Counted from the first letter of the stretch, positions 6,997 through 16,048 are shown. The stretch: 64,000 nucleotides of DNA from Paenalcaligenes sp050487225 (GCF_050487225.1 NZ_JBKQGY010000001.1:496001-560000), one strand, 5' to 3'. Notes: generated from the letters alone by a model not told the origin. Translations and numbers: made by a program.

Positions 6997-9141
6997 GTGG
7001 CCGATTCTATAACAGCGTCAGTACTGAATACTCTTGAAAGCTCATGCGAACTGGTACTACCTAGTATTGCAGGCGTGCTCGTGGCTGTATTTGTGGTGTG
7101 GGTGCTGTACTTGCGTAAGCAGGTTGCTAAGCGTATTGCTACCGAAAAAGCCTTGAATGATCAGTTGGAGTTTTTTGATACCTTAAGCGAGGCCACTCCC
7201 CAGCCTATTTATGTACGGGACATCGCCGGGAAATTCATTAGCGGTACACGCAGCTACTTGGAAGCAGTAGGGGCTAAAGCAGAAGATTTGTATGGGAAAA
7301 CAGTGTTGCAGGGGCCACCAAAGTTTGGGGCGGCCGAAGCCATGCATCAGGCCTACATGCACGCTATAGCCAATAACCAGGCCATGCGTATGCGGCGGGC
7401 CACGATCATGAATGGGGAAGAGCGCTGGATAGATCATTGGATTCAGCCGTTTCATGATGCAAACGGAGTGATGCAAGGGGTCATTTGTGGTTGGCTAGAC
7501 GTCACAGAGCAGCAGCGGCTGATTACAGAGCTAGAGCAGGTGGTCACAGAACTCGAGGTTGCGCGTAAGCAGGCCGAGCAAGCCAATAGGGAAAAGACGA
7601 GCTTCTTGGCCACAATGAGCCATGAAATCCGCACACCGTTGAGTGCAGTGATAGGGACGTTAGAGTTGGTGCAGCATCAGGCCGATCAAGGCGTATTAGA
7701 TAAAAAAGGCATACAGATTGCGTATAGCTGTGCCAATGGCTTGCAAGACTTGATTGGCGATGTGTTGGATATCTCTAGAATAGAATCGGGCAGACTGGTT
7801 TTTACCCCTGAGCGCGTGAACCTCAAAAGCTTGATAGAGTCGGTAGCTTCGTCCTTTGAAGGGTTAGCAAGAGAAAAGGGGCTGGCTCTGTTGCTAGAGC
7901 TAGCTGCGTGTGCGTCCAAAGACGTGCTGGTAGACCCCGTTAGGGTGAGGCAAATGCTGTTTAACTTGGTCAGCAATGCTATCAAGTTCACGGTTACAGG
8001 CCATGTGAAAATCAAAGCCGTGGGACAGCACGTAGGAGCGGGAGTGATGCGCCTGCAATTAACGGTGAGTGATACCGGAATAGGCGTATCAGAAAGCGAG
8101 CAGAAGCGTTTGTTTTTACCGTTTACACAGCTCAATAAAAGCTCAGACCCATCGGGGTCAGGATTGGGTTTAGCCATTACACGCTCATTGTGTGAGCTAA
8201 TGGGTGGCACCTTAACTATGAGTAGTTCGCTGAATGCGGGTACCAGTATGCTGATAACGCTGGAGGTTCCTGTATGGCAAGGGAAAAGTACGGTAAGTCA
8301 GAAAAACGAGCAAGGCACCGTGCTATCGCACGCTCCTGCACCGTCATTACATGTTTTGGTGGTGGATGATTACGCCATTCATCGGCAGTTGTTGTGCCAG
8401 CAGTTGGAGTTTCTGGGGCATACGTTTGCAGAGGCTACTACCGGGCAGCAGGCATTGGAATTATGGCGTACGGCAGCGTTTGCAGTCGTCATCACCGACT
8501 GTAGAATGCCGGGCATGTCAGGGGTGGAGCTGACTGAGATTATTCGCTATGAAGAGCAGGTGATGCAACGATCCCCTTGCATGATTTTGGGGCTAACAGC
8601 CGATGCACAACGCGAAGAAATACAACGAGCCTTAGCGGCAGGTATGAATGACTGTACGGTGAAACCTTTAGGCTTAGAGGCCTTGCAAGAGAAGTTGAGG
8701 TCGTTATCCCGTCATAACGCCATAGGGCAAGCGGTAGCCAAGGAGGTCGATGAACCCAGCCTGGCGTATGCGGTGGATTCAGCATGGATGATGCAAGACT
8801 TTGAGGTGTTGTTAACGTTGACAGGAGGCAGTAGGGAAAATGCGTGGCGTTTAGCCAGAGAGATACTAACGTCGGTAGAGCAGGCCAGAAAACAGCTGCA
8901 GCCTCCCTACGGGCAGCACGACTGCTGTCGTATTGTCGAGCTAGCGCATCAGACCTTGGGCGTGGCTAGGATGCTGAATCATCACGATTTAGTACAGGCG
9001 TGTGAGCAAGTCGGGGTGGCGTGTCAGCAGCATAGGCTAGACGATCCTAAATGGCTGGAGTCAATACAGCAGCTCTATAGTTTATTAGCGGAGATGAGTG
9101 CTCGTTATAGACAGCTGTTTGCAGTCAACCCATGCTTGTAA
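6997..9141 (+). CDS. Hybrid sensor histidine kinase (BvgS/RocS-like, no periplasmic sensor domains)
   Basis: A 714-residue phosphorelay kinase. One transmembrane helix (about 19-39) is followed by a PAS domain (about 55-170, ATPQPIYVRDIAG), a short coiled coil, HisKA with H209 (MSHEIRTPL), HATPase (N box NLVSNAIKF, GTGIGVS-like DTGIGVS, GSGLGLAI), a receiver with D501 (VVITDCRMPG), and a C-terminal HPt domain with H651 (ELAHQTLG). BvgS, EvgS and RocS1 carry two periplasmic Venus-flytrap domains before the membrane helix. Here an in-frame TGA at 6967 shows these are absent, so sensing is probably by PAS or in the membrane. The GTG at 6997 is the only usable start. The HPt motif lacks the usual Lys three residues after His. 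Confidence 0.9.
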   Translation: MADSITASVLNTLESSCELVLPSIAGVLVAVFVVWVLYLRKQVAKRIATEKALNDQLEFFDTLSEATPQPIYVRDIAGKFISGTRSYLEAVGAKAEDLYGKTVLQGPPKFGAAEAMHQAYMHAIANNQAMRMRRATIMNGEERWIDHWIQPFHDANGVMQGVICGWLDVTEQQRLITELEQVVTELEVARKQAEQANREKTSFLATMSHEIRTPLSAVIGTLELVQHQADQGVLDKKGIQIAYSCANGLQDLIGDVLDISRIESGRLVFTPERVNLKSLIESVASSFEGLAREKGLALLLELAACASKDVLVDPVRVRQMLFNLVSNAIKFTVTGHVKIKAVGQHVGAGVMRLQLTVSDTGIGVSESEQKRLFLPFTQLNKSSDPSGSGLGLAITRSLCELMGGTLTMSSSLNAGTSMLITLEVPVWQGKSTVSQKNEQGTVLSHAPAPSLHVLVVDDYAIHRQLLCQQLEFLGHTFAEATTGQQALELWRTAAFAVVITDCRMPGMSGVELTEIIRYEEQVMQRSPCMILGLTADAQREEIQRALAAGMNDCTVKPLGLEALQEKLRSLSRHNAIGQAVAKEVDEPSLAYAVDSAWMMQDFEVLLTLTGGSRENAWRLAREILTSVEQARKQLQPPYGQHDCCRIVELAHQTLGVARMLNHHDLVQACEQVGVACQQHRLDDPKWLESIQQLYSLLAEMSARYRQLFAVNPCL

Positions 9142-9148
9142 GGCTGAT

Positions 9149-9802
9149 CTAAGTCGTTGCAATATCATTGCGTTGGGCTATTTTCACTAGTTCAACCATA
9201 TTAGGGGCGTTGAGTTTACTCATAAGCCGTATTTTGTAGGTGCTAACCGTTTTGTGGCTGAGCATGAGTGTATTACCGATTTCTTGGTTGTTCATGCCTT
9301 TCACCAACAGCCCAAATACAGTGAGTTCTCTATCGGTTAATAAGGACAGCTCAGAAGGGTTGGTGGTCGTGGTTTTTCGGGCGGTAATAAACGCATTTTC
9401 ACGTAGTTGATCCGTGACTTCTTTTTGGAAGTAGGAGTACCCAGCCAGTACCGCTTTTACCGCGCGAGTTAACTCTTCTAGCTTATCGTCTTTGCGCACA
9501 AAGCCTGAGGCACCTGCTTGCAGACAGCGAAAGGCATAGTGGTTAGAGTCACTTGAGGTCAATATCAGGATGTTAGTTTTGATCGTAGAGCTGCGCAGCC
9601 TATCAATGACTGAAAACCCGTCCAGTTTTGGGATGCTTAAATCAAGCACCACTAAGTCTGGCTCTAAGGTACGTACGGTTTGCACGCAGTCAGCACCAGT
9701 ATGGCATTCGGCCACGATGTCATAACCTTCGCGCTCCAGGACAAGACGCACAGCCATGCACATTAAAGGGTGATCATCAACAATTACAATGCGCGGTTGC
9801 AT
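9149..9802 (-). CDS. NarL/LuxR-family response regulator (BvgA/RocA-like)
   Basis: A 217-residue regulator with a receiver domain (D54 in VVLDLSIPK, RKDDK lysine) and a C-terminal LuxR-type HTH (about 150-212: LTDRELTVFGLLVKGMNNQE, then LSHKTVSTYKIRLMSKL). It is convergent with the hybrid kinase, seven bases from its stop, and is the natural DNA-binding output for that phosphorelay. Closest architecture known to me is BvgA/EvgA/RocA1. Target genes are not visible. Confidence 0.9.
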   Translation of the reverse strand: MQPRIVIVDDHPLMCMAVRLVLEREGYDIVAECHTGADCVQTVRTLEPDLVVLDLSIPKLDGFSVIDRLRSSTIKTNILILTSSDSNHYAFRCLQAGASGFVRKDDKLEELTRAVKAVLAGYSYFQKEVTDQLRENAFITARKTTTTNPSELSLLTDRELTVFGLLVKGMNNQEIGNTLMLSHKTVSTYKIRLMSKLNAPNMVELVKIAQRNDIATT

Positions 9803-9908
9803 GCGTTAGTCCAGTGTGAAAAGTACAGTTAGCCTATGTAGTGCCAGACTTATCTCGGCAGGCGTGATGAGTGAGCGTATGATTGGCACAAATGGAGATT
9901 ACCAAAAA

Positions 9909-10760
9909 ATGACGAGAGCAATGGTGAGGGCCGCAGAGCGAAATACTCAGCCTAATCAGGGGCAGAATTTTTGGCATGATCCTGCACTCCCATTCGTGGA
10001 AACACGCCGTGCTTGCCATAGTAGAGCCTGCTATAAACCGCATGCTCACCCTACGTTTTCTATTGGGGCGGTAGACGGTGGCACTAGTGTATTTGCGGGA
10101 GCAGAGGGCGGCCCGGTAGCCTTACGTCCAGGCTCATTAGTGTTTGTGCCAGCAGAGCGTGTGCATGCTTGTAATCCAGCACCTGACAGCGCGTGGAGCT
10201 ATCAGATGCTGCATCTGGATGTGGCATGGTTACGTATGGTGAGGGAGGAGTACGCGAATGAACCCTCACAGAAACTAGAGCCAGTGCGTGTGGTATCAGA
10301 TGCGGTGTTGTACGTACAGTTCTGCACGCTTAATGATGTGTTGTTTTCGGCGGCACCAACGGATGAAAAAGAGGCCGCACTCATAGAGTTTGTTGGGGAC
10401 TACGACGTATCGCAAAGTGTATGGGTAGAGCCAATTAGCGATACCTCAGTGGTTGCGAAGAAAATCCAACCAGCACTAGAGTACCTACGCAACGTGCCCA
10501 CGACAAAAGTGTCATTAGTAGAGTTAGCTTCACTAACCAACATGAGTCGGTATCAGCTAATTCGTGCGTTTAGAACGGTAACAGGGATGACTCCGCACAT
10601 ATGGCAACTGAATTTGCGTATTAATGTTGCTCGATCACTGATGCATCAAGGTGATAGTCTCGCTGAGGTAGCGCACCACTTAGGGTTTGCCGACCAAGCT
10701 CACTTTCAACGTGTGTTTAAAGCCTATACCGGGGTGACGCCGGGTAGCTATAAGGGCTGA
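9909..10760 (+). CDS. AraC-family transcriptional regulator with cupin sensor domain
   Basis: About 283 residues. The N-terminal half is an AraC-type effector-binding cupin (RACYKPHAHPTFSIGAV, GSLVFVPAERVHACNP). The C-terminal 100 residues are a double HTH (VSLVELASLTNMSRYQLIRA and LAEVAHHLGFADQAHFQRVF). I favour the ATG at 9909 with GGAG eleven bases upstream; in-frame starts at 9816 (GTG), 9867 and 9879 are possible. The downstream LysE-type exporter on the same strand is its likely target. Confidence 0.85.
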   Translation: MTRAMVRAAERNTQPNQGQNFWHDPALPFVETRRACHSRACYKPHAHPTFSIGAVDGGTSVFAGAEGGPVALRPGSLVFVPAERVHACNPAPDSAWSYQMLHLDVAWLRMVREEYANEPSQKLEPVRVVSDAVLYVQFCTLNDVLFSAAPTDEKEAALIEFVGDYDVSQSVWVEPISDTSVVAKKIQPALEYLRNVPTTKVSLVELASLTNMSRYQLIRAFRTVTGMTPHIWQLNLRINVARSLMHQGDSLAEVAHHLGFADQAHFQRVFKAYTGVTPGSYKG

Positions 10761-10852
10761 TACCGCAAGTACGAACACTGCAATTTTCTTCAATACAACG
10801 ATCTAGCTCTTAGGCAGACTACACCTACATTTTTTGAGGTGTGTATCTGTCA

Positions 10853-11497
10853 ATGCAGCTGTTTTTAGTGATAGCCGTAGCGCATTTCTTAGCGCTGCTT
10901 TCCCCTGGCCCTGATTTCTTCCTTGTAGCCCGAACCTCATTAGCCGCTGGTTGGCGAGTTGCTAGCGGAGCTAGCCTAGGCATAGCCTTGGCAAATGCTG
11001 TGTTCATCGTTGTAGCCTTTGCCGGTGTAGAGGCCATGCATCCAGACAGCATCTGGTTTGTGATCTTGCAGATGGCGGGGTGCATTTACCTGTTTTACTT
11101 AGGCGTACTGTTTATTTGTTATGCAGGGGATGGCACGTTACATGTACCGACGTCTAGACAGACTACGTCGGTGATGACGGCGTATAGGGCATGGTGGCGA
11201 GCGCTTGGCATGGGTTTTTTGTCAGGCATTCTGAACCCTAAGAATGCTTTGTTTTACGCCAGCTTAGTGAGCCTACTGACGGAGCCCTATGTCATCAGCG
11301 TAGGCTGGAAAGTGTTTTACGGTTTATGGATGTTTAGCGTCGTGGCGTTATGGGATACGTTGGTTGCCGTGCTGATCGGTAACCAACGTGTACTACAGCG
11401 GTTTGCCAGAATACAACCATGGTTAGAGCGGGCATCGGGTGTCATGTTGATTCTACTTGCTATGGCTGTGTTGGGCGTCATGCTACTGCACAGGTAG
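10853..11497 (+). CDS. LysE/RhtB-family amino-acid exporter
   Basis: A 214-residue inner-membrane exporter with about six hydrophobic helices and the family signature near the N-terminus (LSPGPDFFLVARTSLAAG) plus GILNPKNALFY in the middle. Substrates of the family are amino acids and homoserine lactones; the substrate here cannot be read. GAGG at 10836-10839 precedes the ATG at 10853; a GTG at 10841 is too close to it. It follows an AraC regulator of the type often paired with LysE exporters. Confidence 0.88.
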   Translation: MQLFLVIAVAHFLALLSPGPDFFLVARTSLAAGWRVASGASLGIALANAVFIVVAFAGVEAMHPDSIWFVILQMAGCIYLFYLGVLFICYAGDGTLHVPTSRQTTSVMTAYRAWWRALGMGFLSGILNPKNALFYASLVSLLTEPYVISVGWKVFYGLWMFSVVALWDTLVAVLIGNQRVLQRFARIQPWLERASGVMLILLAMAVLGVMLLHR

Positions 11498-11524
11498 CCA
11501 GCTAGCTACCTAGACAAGGCAGTA

Positions 11525-12085
11525 TTAGCGTTTTAGGAAAGGTGGCAGTAAGGATCCTTCTGCGACCTTTAAGGCTTGTTGGATGAAACCAGTAAAACGG
11601 GGCGCATCGTGACGCAGTCCAGTTTGTTGACCACCTATTAAACAGAGATGCACTGCTTGGCCTATAAGGTTAGCGAGAGCAGGGGAAGCTCCCCAGCGCT
11701 GGCTGGTGTTCACAGCAAAATCCAGCCTGGTTTGGTCTACTCGTTTCTGAAAGCTAGCGACTAACGGGTCTATTAATGACCACGCTCTAATCGCCACTTC
11801 TATGTGTGGGCGTTTTTCAGATGCAATGTCTACATAACGTAATAGGGTGTCGGTGGAATTGGTGCCCTGTGAGGCATAAGCCAGCATTCTACGTGTGTAG
11901 TCGTCTTCCCAGTAGCTAAGTAAGGCAGTCACGTAGTCAGATTTGCTGCGAAAGTGGTGATAAAACGAGCCACGCGTCACGTTCAAACGGCGGGCTAGGT
12001 TTTCAGCCGATACACCAGCATGACCTTCGTGCTCTAGCGCAGTAAAGCCAGCTTCTATCCAGTGGTGACGAGTGAGAGTACCCAT
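11525..12085 (-). CDS. TetR-family transcriptional repressor
   Basis: A 186-residue regulator. The N-terminal HTH is clear at about residues 6-52 (AENLARRLNVTRGSFYHHFRSKSDYVTAL). The C-terminal ligand domain is divergent. It is transcribed away from a DJ-1/PfpI gene, and a 21-bp perfect palindrome lies nine bases before its start, so autoregulation and control of the neighbour are likely. Confidence 0.9.
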   Translation of the reverse strand: MGTLTRHHWIEAGFTALEHEGHAGVSAENLARRLNVTRGSFYHHFRSKSDYVTALLSYWEDDYTRRMLAYASQGTNSTDTLLRYVDIASEKRPHIEVAIRAWSLIDPLVASFQKRVDQTRLDFAVNTSQRWGASPALANLIGQAVHLCLIGGQQTGLRHDAPRFTGFIQQALKVAEGSLLPPFLKR

Positions 12086-12093
12086 AGTAAGTG

Positions 12094-12114
12094 GCCATAC
12101 AGACTGTGTATGGC
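12094..12114. promoter_or_regulatory. Palindromic putative TetR operator
   Basis: GCCATACA (12094-12101) and TGTATGGC (12107-12114) are perfect inverted 8-bp arms around GACTG. The site lies between the divergent TetR and DJ-1 genes. Its size and symmetry fit TetR-family operators. Confidence 0.65.
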
Positions 12115-12197
12115 GTTATCCAAGTTGATAAATTGCGAATTCTACATACGTATTATCACCGCATATGGCGTGTGGTGAGTGGACTAAGGAGTTCGTT

Positions 12198-12809
12198 TTG
12201 AAAACTATTGCACTGGTAGCGTTTGATCAATTTACCGACATAGATCTGTTTTTGATGTGGGATATCTTGGGTCGTAATAAGCAGGATTGGACAGTACGGA
12301 TTTTGGCAACCAGCCCTACCATTATCTCTGCCCATGGGTTGAACGTTGATGTACATGGCCCGGTGTCAGAAGCCAATACAGCAGATGCTGTGTTTTTTTC
12401 TAGTGGGAAACAAGGTATACCTGCGGCGTTACGGGACCCTGATTTCTTACCCTCGCTGAAGTTGGATAGTAGCAAGCAATACATAGGCTCTATTTGTGCT
12501 GGGGCCTTTATTCTTGAACGTTTAGGGTTGCTGGCACAATCTCCAGCCACAACACATCCAGAAATTCAATCAGCCTTGCAGGCACGCGGTGTGGATGTGG
12601 TGGAACAGGCGCTAGTGTGCCGAGACAGGGTGGCAACGGCTGGGGGCTGTTTGGCTGCCCTGTATTTGGTGGGGTGGTTGGTAGAGTCTTGGTTTGGTGT
12701 GAGCAAGCGTCAAGAAACCTTGCTGCCTGTCTTGCCCGCCGGGCAACAAGAGCACTATGAACAATTGATTTCAACGAGTATTCAGCAAGCTAGAGTGTTG
12801 GTGCGATAG
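12198..12809 (+). CDS. DJ-1/PfpI superfamily protein
   Basis: A 203-residue protein of the DJ-1/PfpI fold with the nucleophile-elbow cysteine C100 (GSICAGAFIL). The family includes isonitrile hydratases, glyoxalase III-like enzymes and the sensor halves of GlxA regulators; a specific activity cannot be assigned. I chose the TTG at 12198 because TAAGGAG ends six bases upstream and the protein then starts MKTIALVAFDQF as usual. An in-frame start at 12165 would precede that ribosome site. It is divergent from the TetR gene. Confidence 0.85.
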   Translation: MKTIALVAFDQFTDIDLFLMWDILGRNKQDWTVRILATSPTIISAHGLNVDVHGPVSEANTADAVFFSSGKQGIPAALRDPDFLPSLKLDSSKQYIGSICAGAFILERLGLLAQSPATTHPEIQSALQARGVDVVEQALVCRDRVATAGGCLAALYLVGWLVESWFGVSKRQETLLPVLPAGQQEHYEQLISTSIQQARVLVR

Positions 12810-12899
12810 GGATTGAGCAGGTCATACAATTCACCTGTATACAGGCCTCCAGCATCTTCTACAATGACGCATGGTAATGCGAGGTAGCAGAGAGAAACT

Positions 12900-13361
12900 A
12901 TGCAAATTTGGGTAGATGCCGACGCCTGTCCGGTAGTGGTGAAAGAAATCCTGTTCAGGGCGTCGCAACGCTGGCAAAAACCATTAACGTTGGTGGCTAA
13001 TCAAATGCTGCGTACACCGCCTTTTCACTTGATCAAGGCGGTGCAAGTACCACGAGGCTTTGACGTGGCGGATGATTACATTGTGGAGCATGCCAGTGCT
13101 GGCGATCTGGTCATTACCGGTGATATTCCGCTGGCGGCACAATTAGTAGAAAAAAATGTGTATGTACTAAGTTCACGCGGTGAGCGTTTTACGGCAGATA
13201 ACATTCGTGAGCGTCTGTCGGTGCGCGATATGTTAGAGGAACTGCGTGGAGCGGGTGTGGAGATAGGTGGGCCAGCAGCGTTTAGTCAGTCGGATAGGCG
13301 AGAGTTTGCGAATGCGCTGGATGCCTTGATGATGCGTTTGGCGAGAGCACCGTCCGCCTAA
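12900..13361 (+). CDS. yaiI: YaiI/YqxD family protein (UPF0178)
   Basis: A 153-residue protein with the conserved N-terminus MQIWVDADACPVVVKEI and the GDLVITGDIPLA motif of the YaiI/YqxD (NYN/PIN-like) family. The Asp-rich motifs suggest a metal-dependent nuclease fold, but no function is established. No obvious operon partner. Confidence 0.92.
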   Translation: MQIWVDADACPVVVKEILFRASQRWQKPLTLVANQMLRTPPFHLIKAVQVPRGFDVADDYIVEHASAGDLVITGDIPLAAQLVEKNVYVLSSRGERFTADNIRERLSVRDMLEELRGAGVEIGGPAAFSQSDRREFANALDALMMRLARAPSA

Positions 13362-13501
13362 GCTGCACTAGGCAACAAATAGACTCTGATGCGAATGATA
13401 CCCTCAGTGGGTTAACGCTTTTCATGGGTTTCTGTGTGGCAATGACTGCATTTTTAGCAAAATTGCGTTAACCTTTCAGGTCGATTGTTTAGGAGCACAC
13501 T

Positions 13502-13783
13502 ATGGCACAAGCATCCGCAAGCCACATCTTGGTTAGCAGCGCAGAAAGAGCGCAAGAACTGAAAACTGAAATTGAAAACGGCGCAGATTTCGCGCAGTTG
13601 GCACAAGCTAACTCTAGCTGCCCTTCATCCCGTCAAGGCGGTGCTTTGGGTACATTTGGCCGTGGTCAAATGGTTCCTGAGTTTGACGCCGTGGTATTCA
13701 GCGCCCCCGTTGGCGTTGTTCAAGGCCCAGTGCAAACACAATTCGGTTACCACTTGGTTCTAGTGACCGAGCGTAACGACTAA
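13502..13783 (+). CDS. ppiC: Peptidyl-prolyl cis-trans isomerase, parvulin type
   Basis: A 93-residue cytoplasmic single-domain parvulin, the same length as E. coli PpiC. Typical motifs are ASHILVSS, NGADFAQLAQ, GGALGTFGRGQMVPEF and the C-terminal FGYHLVLV. AGGAG sits at 13491-13495 before the ATG. It is monocistronic, closed by a perfect hairpin terminator. Confidence 0.95.
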   Translation: MAQASASHILVSSAERAQELKTEIENGADFAQLAQANSSCPSSRQGGALGTFGRGQMVPEFDAVVFSAPVGVVQGPVQTQFGYHLVLVTERND

Positions 13784-13855
13784 GACATGTCTATAAGGGA
13801 TTAGGGGCATCCTATAGGTATAGGGCAACGCTAATTCCGCTGTAGGACGTCTAAG

Positions 13856-13884
13856 AAAAGCCAGCATAATGCTGGCTTTTTTTG
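13856..13884. terminator. Bidirectional terminator between ppiC and gntR-type gene
   Basis: AAAAGCCAGCA (13856-13866) and TGCTGGCTTTT (13870-13880) form an 11-bp stem with a TAA loop, followed by T residues. The A/T flanks allow use from both sides; it lies between convergent genes. Confidence 0.9.
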
Positions 13885-13901
13885 TATGCATAGAAGGGGG
13901 C

Positions 13902-14582
13902 TTATAAGTCCTCTTGCATGACTCCCCACCACGCCAAGGTTTGTGTGAAGTGATGTTGCACCATTGTGGCGGACGCGGTCTCATCACCGCTGGCGATGGC
14001 ATCTAAGATCGCGATGTGCTCTGTCATGGCTAACTGAATACGTGTGCTGAGAGGGGGGCGGTATTTTTGCAGCACTTGTATGCGATCGCAGTTTTCGCTG
14101 TAGTTTTTGGCAATGATGGGGTTTTTTAGGGTGTTGGCCAAATAGTGATGCAGGCGCCAGTCTAGCTCCATAGCTTCTACCTGCAATTGTCGGGTCAGCG
14201 TTGTGTTTTGCAGTTTTTCTATTAGGTCTAGATGCGCGTTTTTCAGTGCCGCCAGTGTACGGTGGTCTGGTTGTCGTGCTGTGAGTCTGGCACCTTCTGC
14301 GTCAACTAAATAACGAAAATGAAAGTTGGCGTAAAGCTCTTGCGGGCTAAGCTCTAGTACCACAATCCCGCGTTGGGGGTAAACCGTGACTAAGCCTACG
14401 GCCGCTGCTTTTTTGATGGCATCACGTACCGGAGCGGTAGCAAAGCCCAGCTTGTCGCATAACTCGGAAATAGACACCATTTGCCCCGACCGTATCTCGC
14501 CGGAGAGTAACGTGTCGCGTAAAGCATCAAAGGCTTGATCACTTAATAGCGAATTAGTACGGGTGCTTATGTTGGTAATCAC
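13902..14582 (-). CDS. GntR-family regulator, FCD subgroup
   Basis: A 226-residue regulator. The winged HTH occupies about residues 12-78 (ALRDTLLSGEIRSGQMVSIS, LGFATAPVRDAIKKAAAVGL). The all-helical FCD ligand domain follows, with the metal/ligand-site residues spread through ELDWRLHHYLA and MTEHIAILDAIASGD. It is divergent from a C4-dicarboxylate transporter gene, which it probably controls. The start is GTG. Confidence 0.9.
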   Translation of the reverse strand: MITNISTRTNSLLSDQAFDALRDTLLSGEIRSGQMVSISELCDKLGFATAPVRDAIKKAAAVGLVTVYPQRGIVVLELSPQELYANFHFRYLVDAEGARLTARQPDHRTLAALKNAHLDLIEKLQNTTLTRQLQVEAMELDWRLHHYLANTLKNPIIAKNYSENCDRIQVLQKYRPPLSTRIQLAMTEHIAILDAIASGDETASATMVQHHFTQTLAWWGVMQEDL

Positions 14583-14670
14583 TCAAAAGGTCTCGCGTAG
14601 CGGTACTGGGTCAGGGTAAGTGCTCTGTGTGTGGCTGTGCGGGAATAATTTATATTAGGCATGCCACATC

Positions 14671-14686
14671 TAGTATTTAACTACTA
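14671..14686. promoter_or_regulatory. Palindrome in the gntR/dctA intergenic region
   Basis: TAGTA (14671-14675) and TACTA (14682-14686) are perfect inverted arms around TTTAAC. The AT-rich palindrome lies midway between the divergent starts and could be the operator of the GntR-type regulator. Evidence is symmetry and position only. Confidence 0.4.
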
Positions 14687-14764
14687 TTTTAGCTGTGTCC
14701 TGTTTGCTGCATAACTGAAATGTTAGTTGAGATTTTAATAAGAATAGCAGTTGGAGTGAGAACC

Positions 14765-16048
14765 ATGCGTTTTGTGAAAAGTTTGTTCGGGCAGGTGATT
14801 GTTGCACTATTACTGGGGGTACTGGCTGGCGTGATATGGCCAGACACGGCGGTAGCATTAAAGCCTTTTGGCGACGGTTTCATCAAATTGATCAAGATGA
14901 TCATCGCGCCTTTGGTGTTTTGTGTGGTGGTGCACGGTATTTGCGGCACCAGTGATATTAAGAAAGTAGGGCGCGTTGGGGTGAAAGCGCTGGTGTATTT
15001 CGAGGTGGTCACTACGTTTGCCTTGGTATTGGGTATTAGCTTGGCGTACGTCTTTTCGCCAGGTGGTGGTATGAATGTGGACACCAATACCTTAGATGCC
15101 AGTGAAATGGCTGCCTATACATCACGCGTGGCAGCGGCGACAGACACCACAGGCTTCTTGATGAACATTATTCCTACTACCTTTGTAGATGCGTTTGCCA
15201 GTGGGGATATTTTGCAGGTGCTGTTGATCGCCATTTTGTTTGGCTTGGCAGTGGCCATGTTGGGTGAAAAGGGGCGTCCCATTGCACAGCTCATCGACTT
15301 GCTATCGCACGTATTCTTTAAGCTCATTGGTTTTATTGTGCGTTTGGCTCCGCTAGGGGTATTAGGTGCGGTTGCCTTTACGGTTGGGAAGTATGGGATT
15401 GGTACACTGGGCAAGTTAGGCATGTTGGTAGCACTGTTTTACGTGACATGCTTCATCTTTGTCGTGGTGATATTAGGGACCATTTTGCGATTGGCTGGTT
15501 TCAATATCTTTAAGTTCATCCGTTATTTGCGTGAAGAACTGCTGGTGGTATTGGGTACGGCGTCGTCCGATGCTGTATTGCCGCAAGTGATGCGTAAGCT
15601 TGAACGTTTAGGGGTGAAAAACACCACGGTGGGTTTAGTGATTCCTACGGGCTACTCGTTTAACTTGGATGGTTTTTCTATTTACTTAACACTGGCCGCC
15701 GTCTTTATCGCCCAAGCTACCAATACGCCTCTGAGTTTTGTAGACCTGATGACCATCTTGCTGATCTCTATGTTGACCTCTAAGGGGGCGCATGGTGTGC
15801 CTGGATCAGCCATTGTGATCTTGGCCGCAACGCTCAGTGCTGTACCAGCGATTCCTGCCATAGGCTTGGTCTTGGTGTTATCTGTAGACTGGTTTATGGG
15901 CATGGCTAGGGCACTTACCAACATGATTGGTAATTGTGTTGGTACGGTGGTAATTGGTGCATGGGAGGGTGACGTGGATAAAGCGCGTGCCCATGCGGTC
16001 TTAAATGGTGAGCTGATTGTTGACTTGAGTAAAGCAGAGGACGACTAG
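14765..16048 (+). CDS. dctA: C4-dicarboxylate:cation symporter
   Basis: A 427-residue transporter of the DAACS family, taking up succinate, fumarate and malate. Typical DctA features are KPFGDGFIKLIKMIIAPLVF near the N-terminus, the TSSDAVLPQVMRKLE serine-rich re-entrant loop, PTGYSFNLDG, SKGAHGVPGSA and the final MARALTNMIGN helix. I chose the ATG at 14765, with TTGGAG upstream and the family N-terminus MRFVKSLF; the frame extends 15 codons further without support. Confidence 0.93.
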   Translation: MRFVKSLFGQVIVALLLGVLAGVIWPDTAVALKPFGDGFIKLIKMIIAPLVFCVVVHGICGTSDIKKVGRVGVKALVYFEVVTTFALVLGISLAYVFSPGGGMNVDTNTLDASEMAAYTSRVAAATDTTGFLMNIIPTTFVDAFASGDILQVLLIAILFGLAVAMLGEKGRPIAQLIDLLSHVFFKLIGFIVRLAPLGVLGAVAFTVGKYGIGTLGKLGMLVALFYVTCFIFVVVILGTILRLAGFNIFKFIRYLREELLVVLGTASSDAVLPQVMRKLERLGVKNTTVGLVIPTGYSFNLDGFSIYLTLAAVFIAQATNTPLSFVDLMTILLISMLTSKGAHGVPGSAIVILAATLSAVPAIPAIGLVLVLSVDWFMGMARALTNMIGNCVGTVVIGAWEGDVDKARAHAVLNGELIVDLSKAEDD

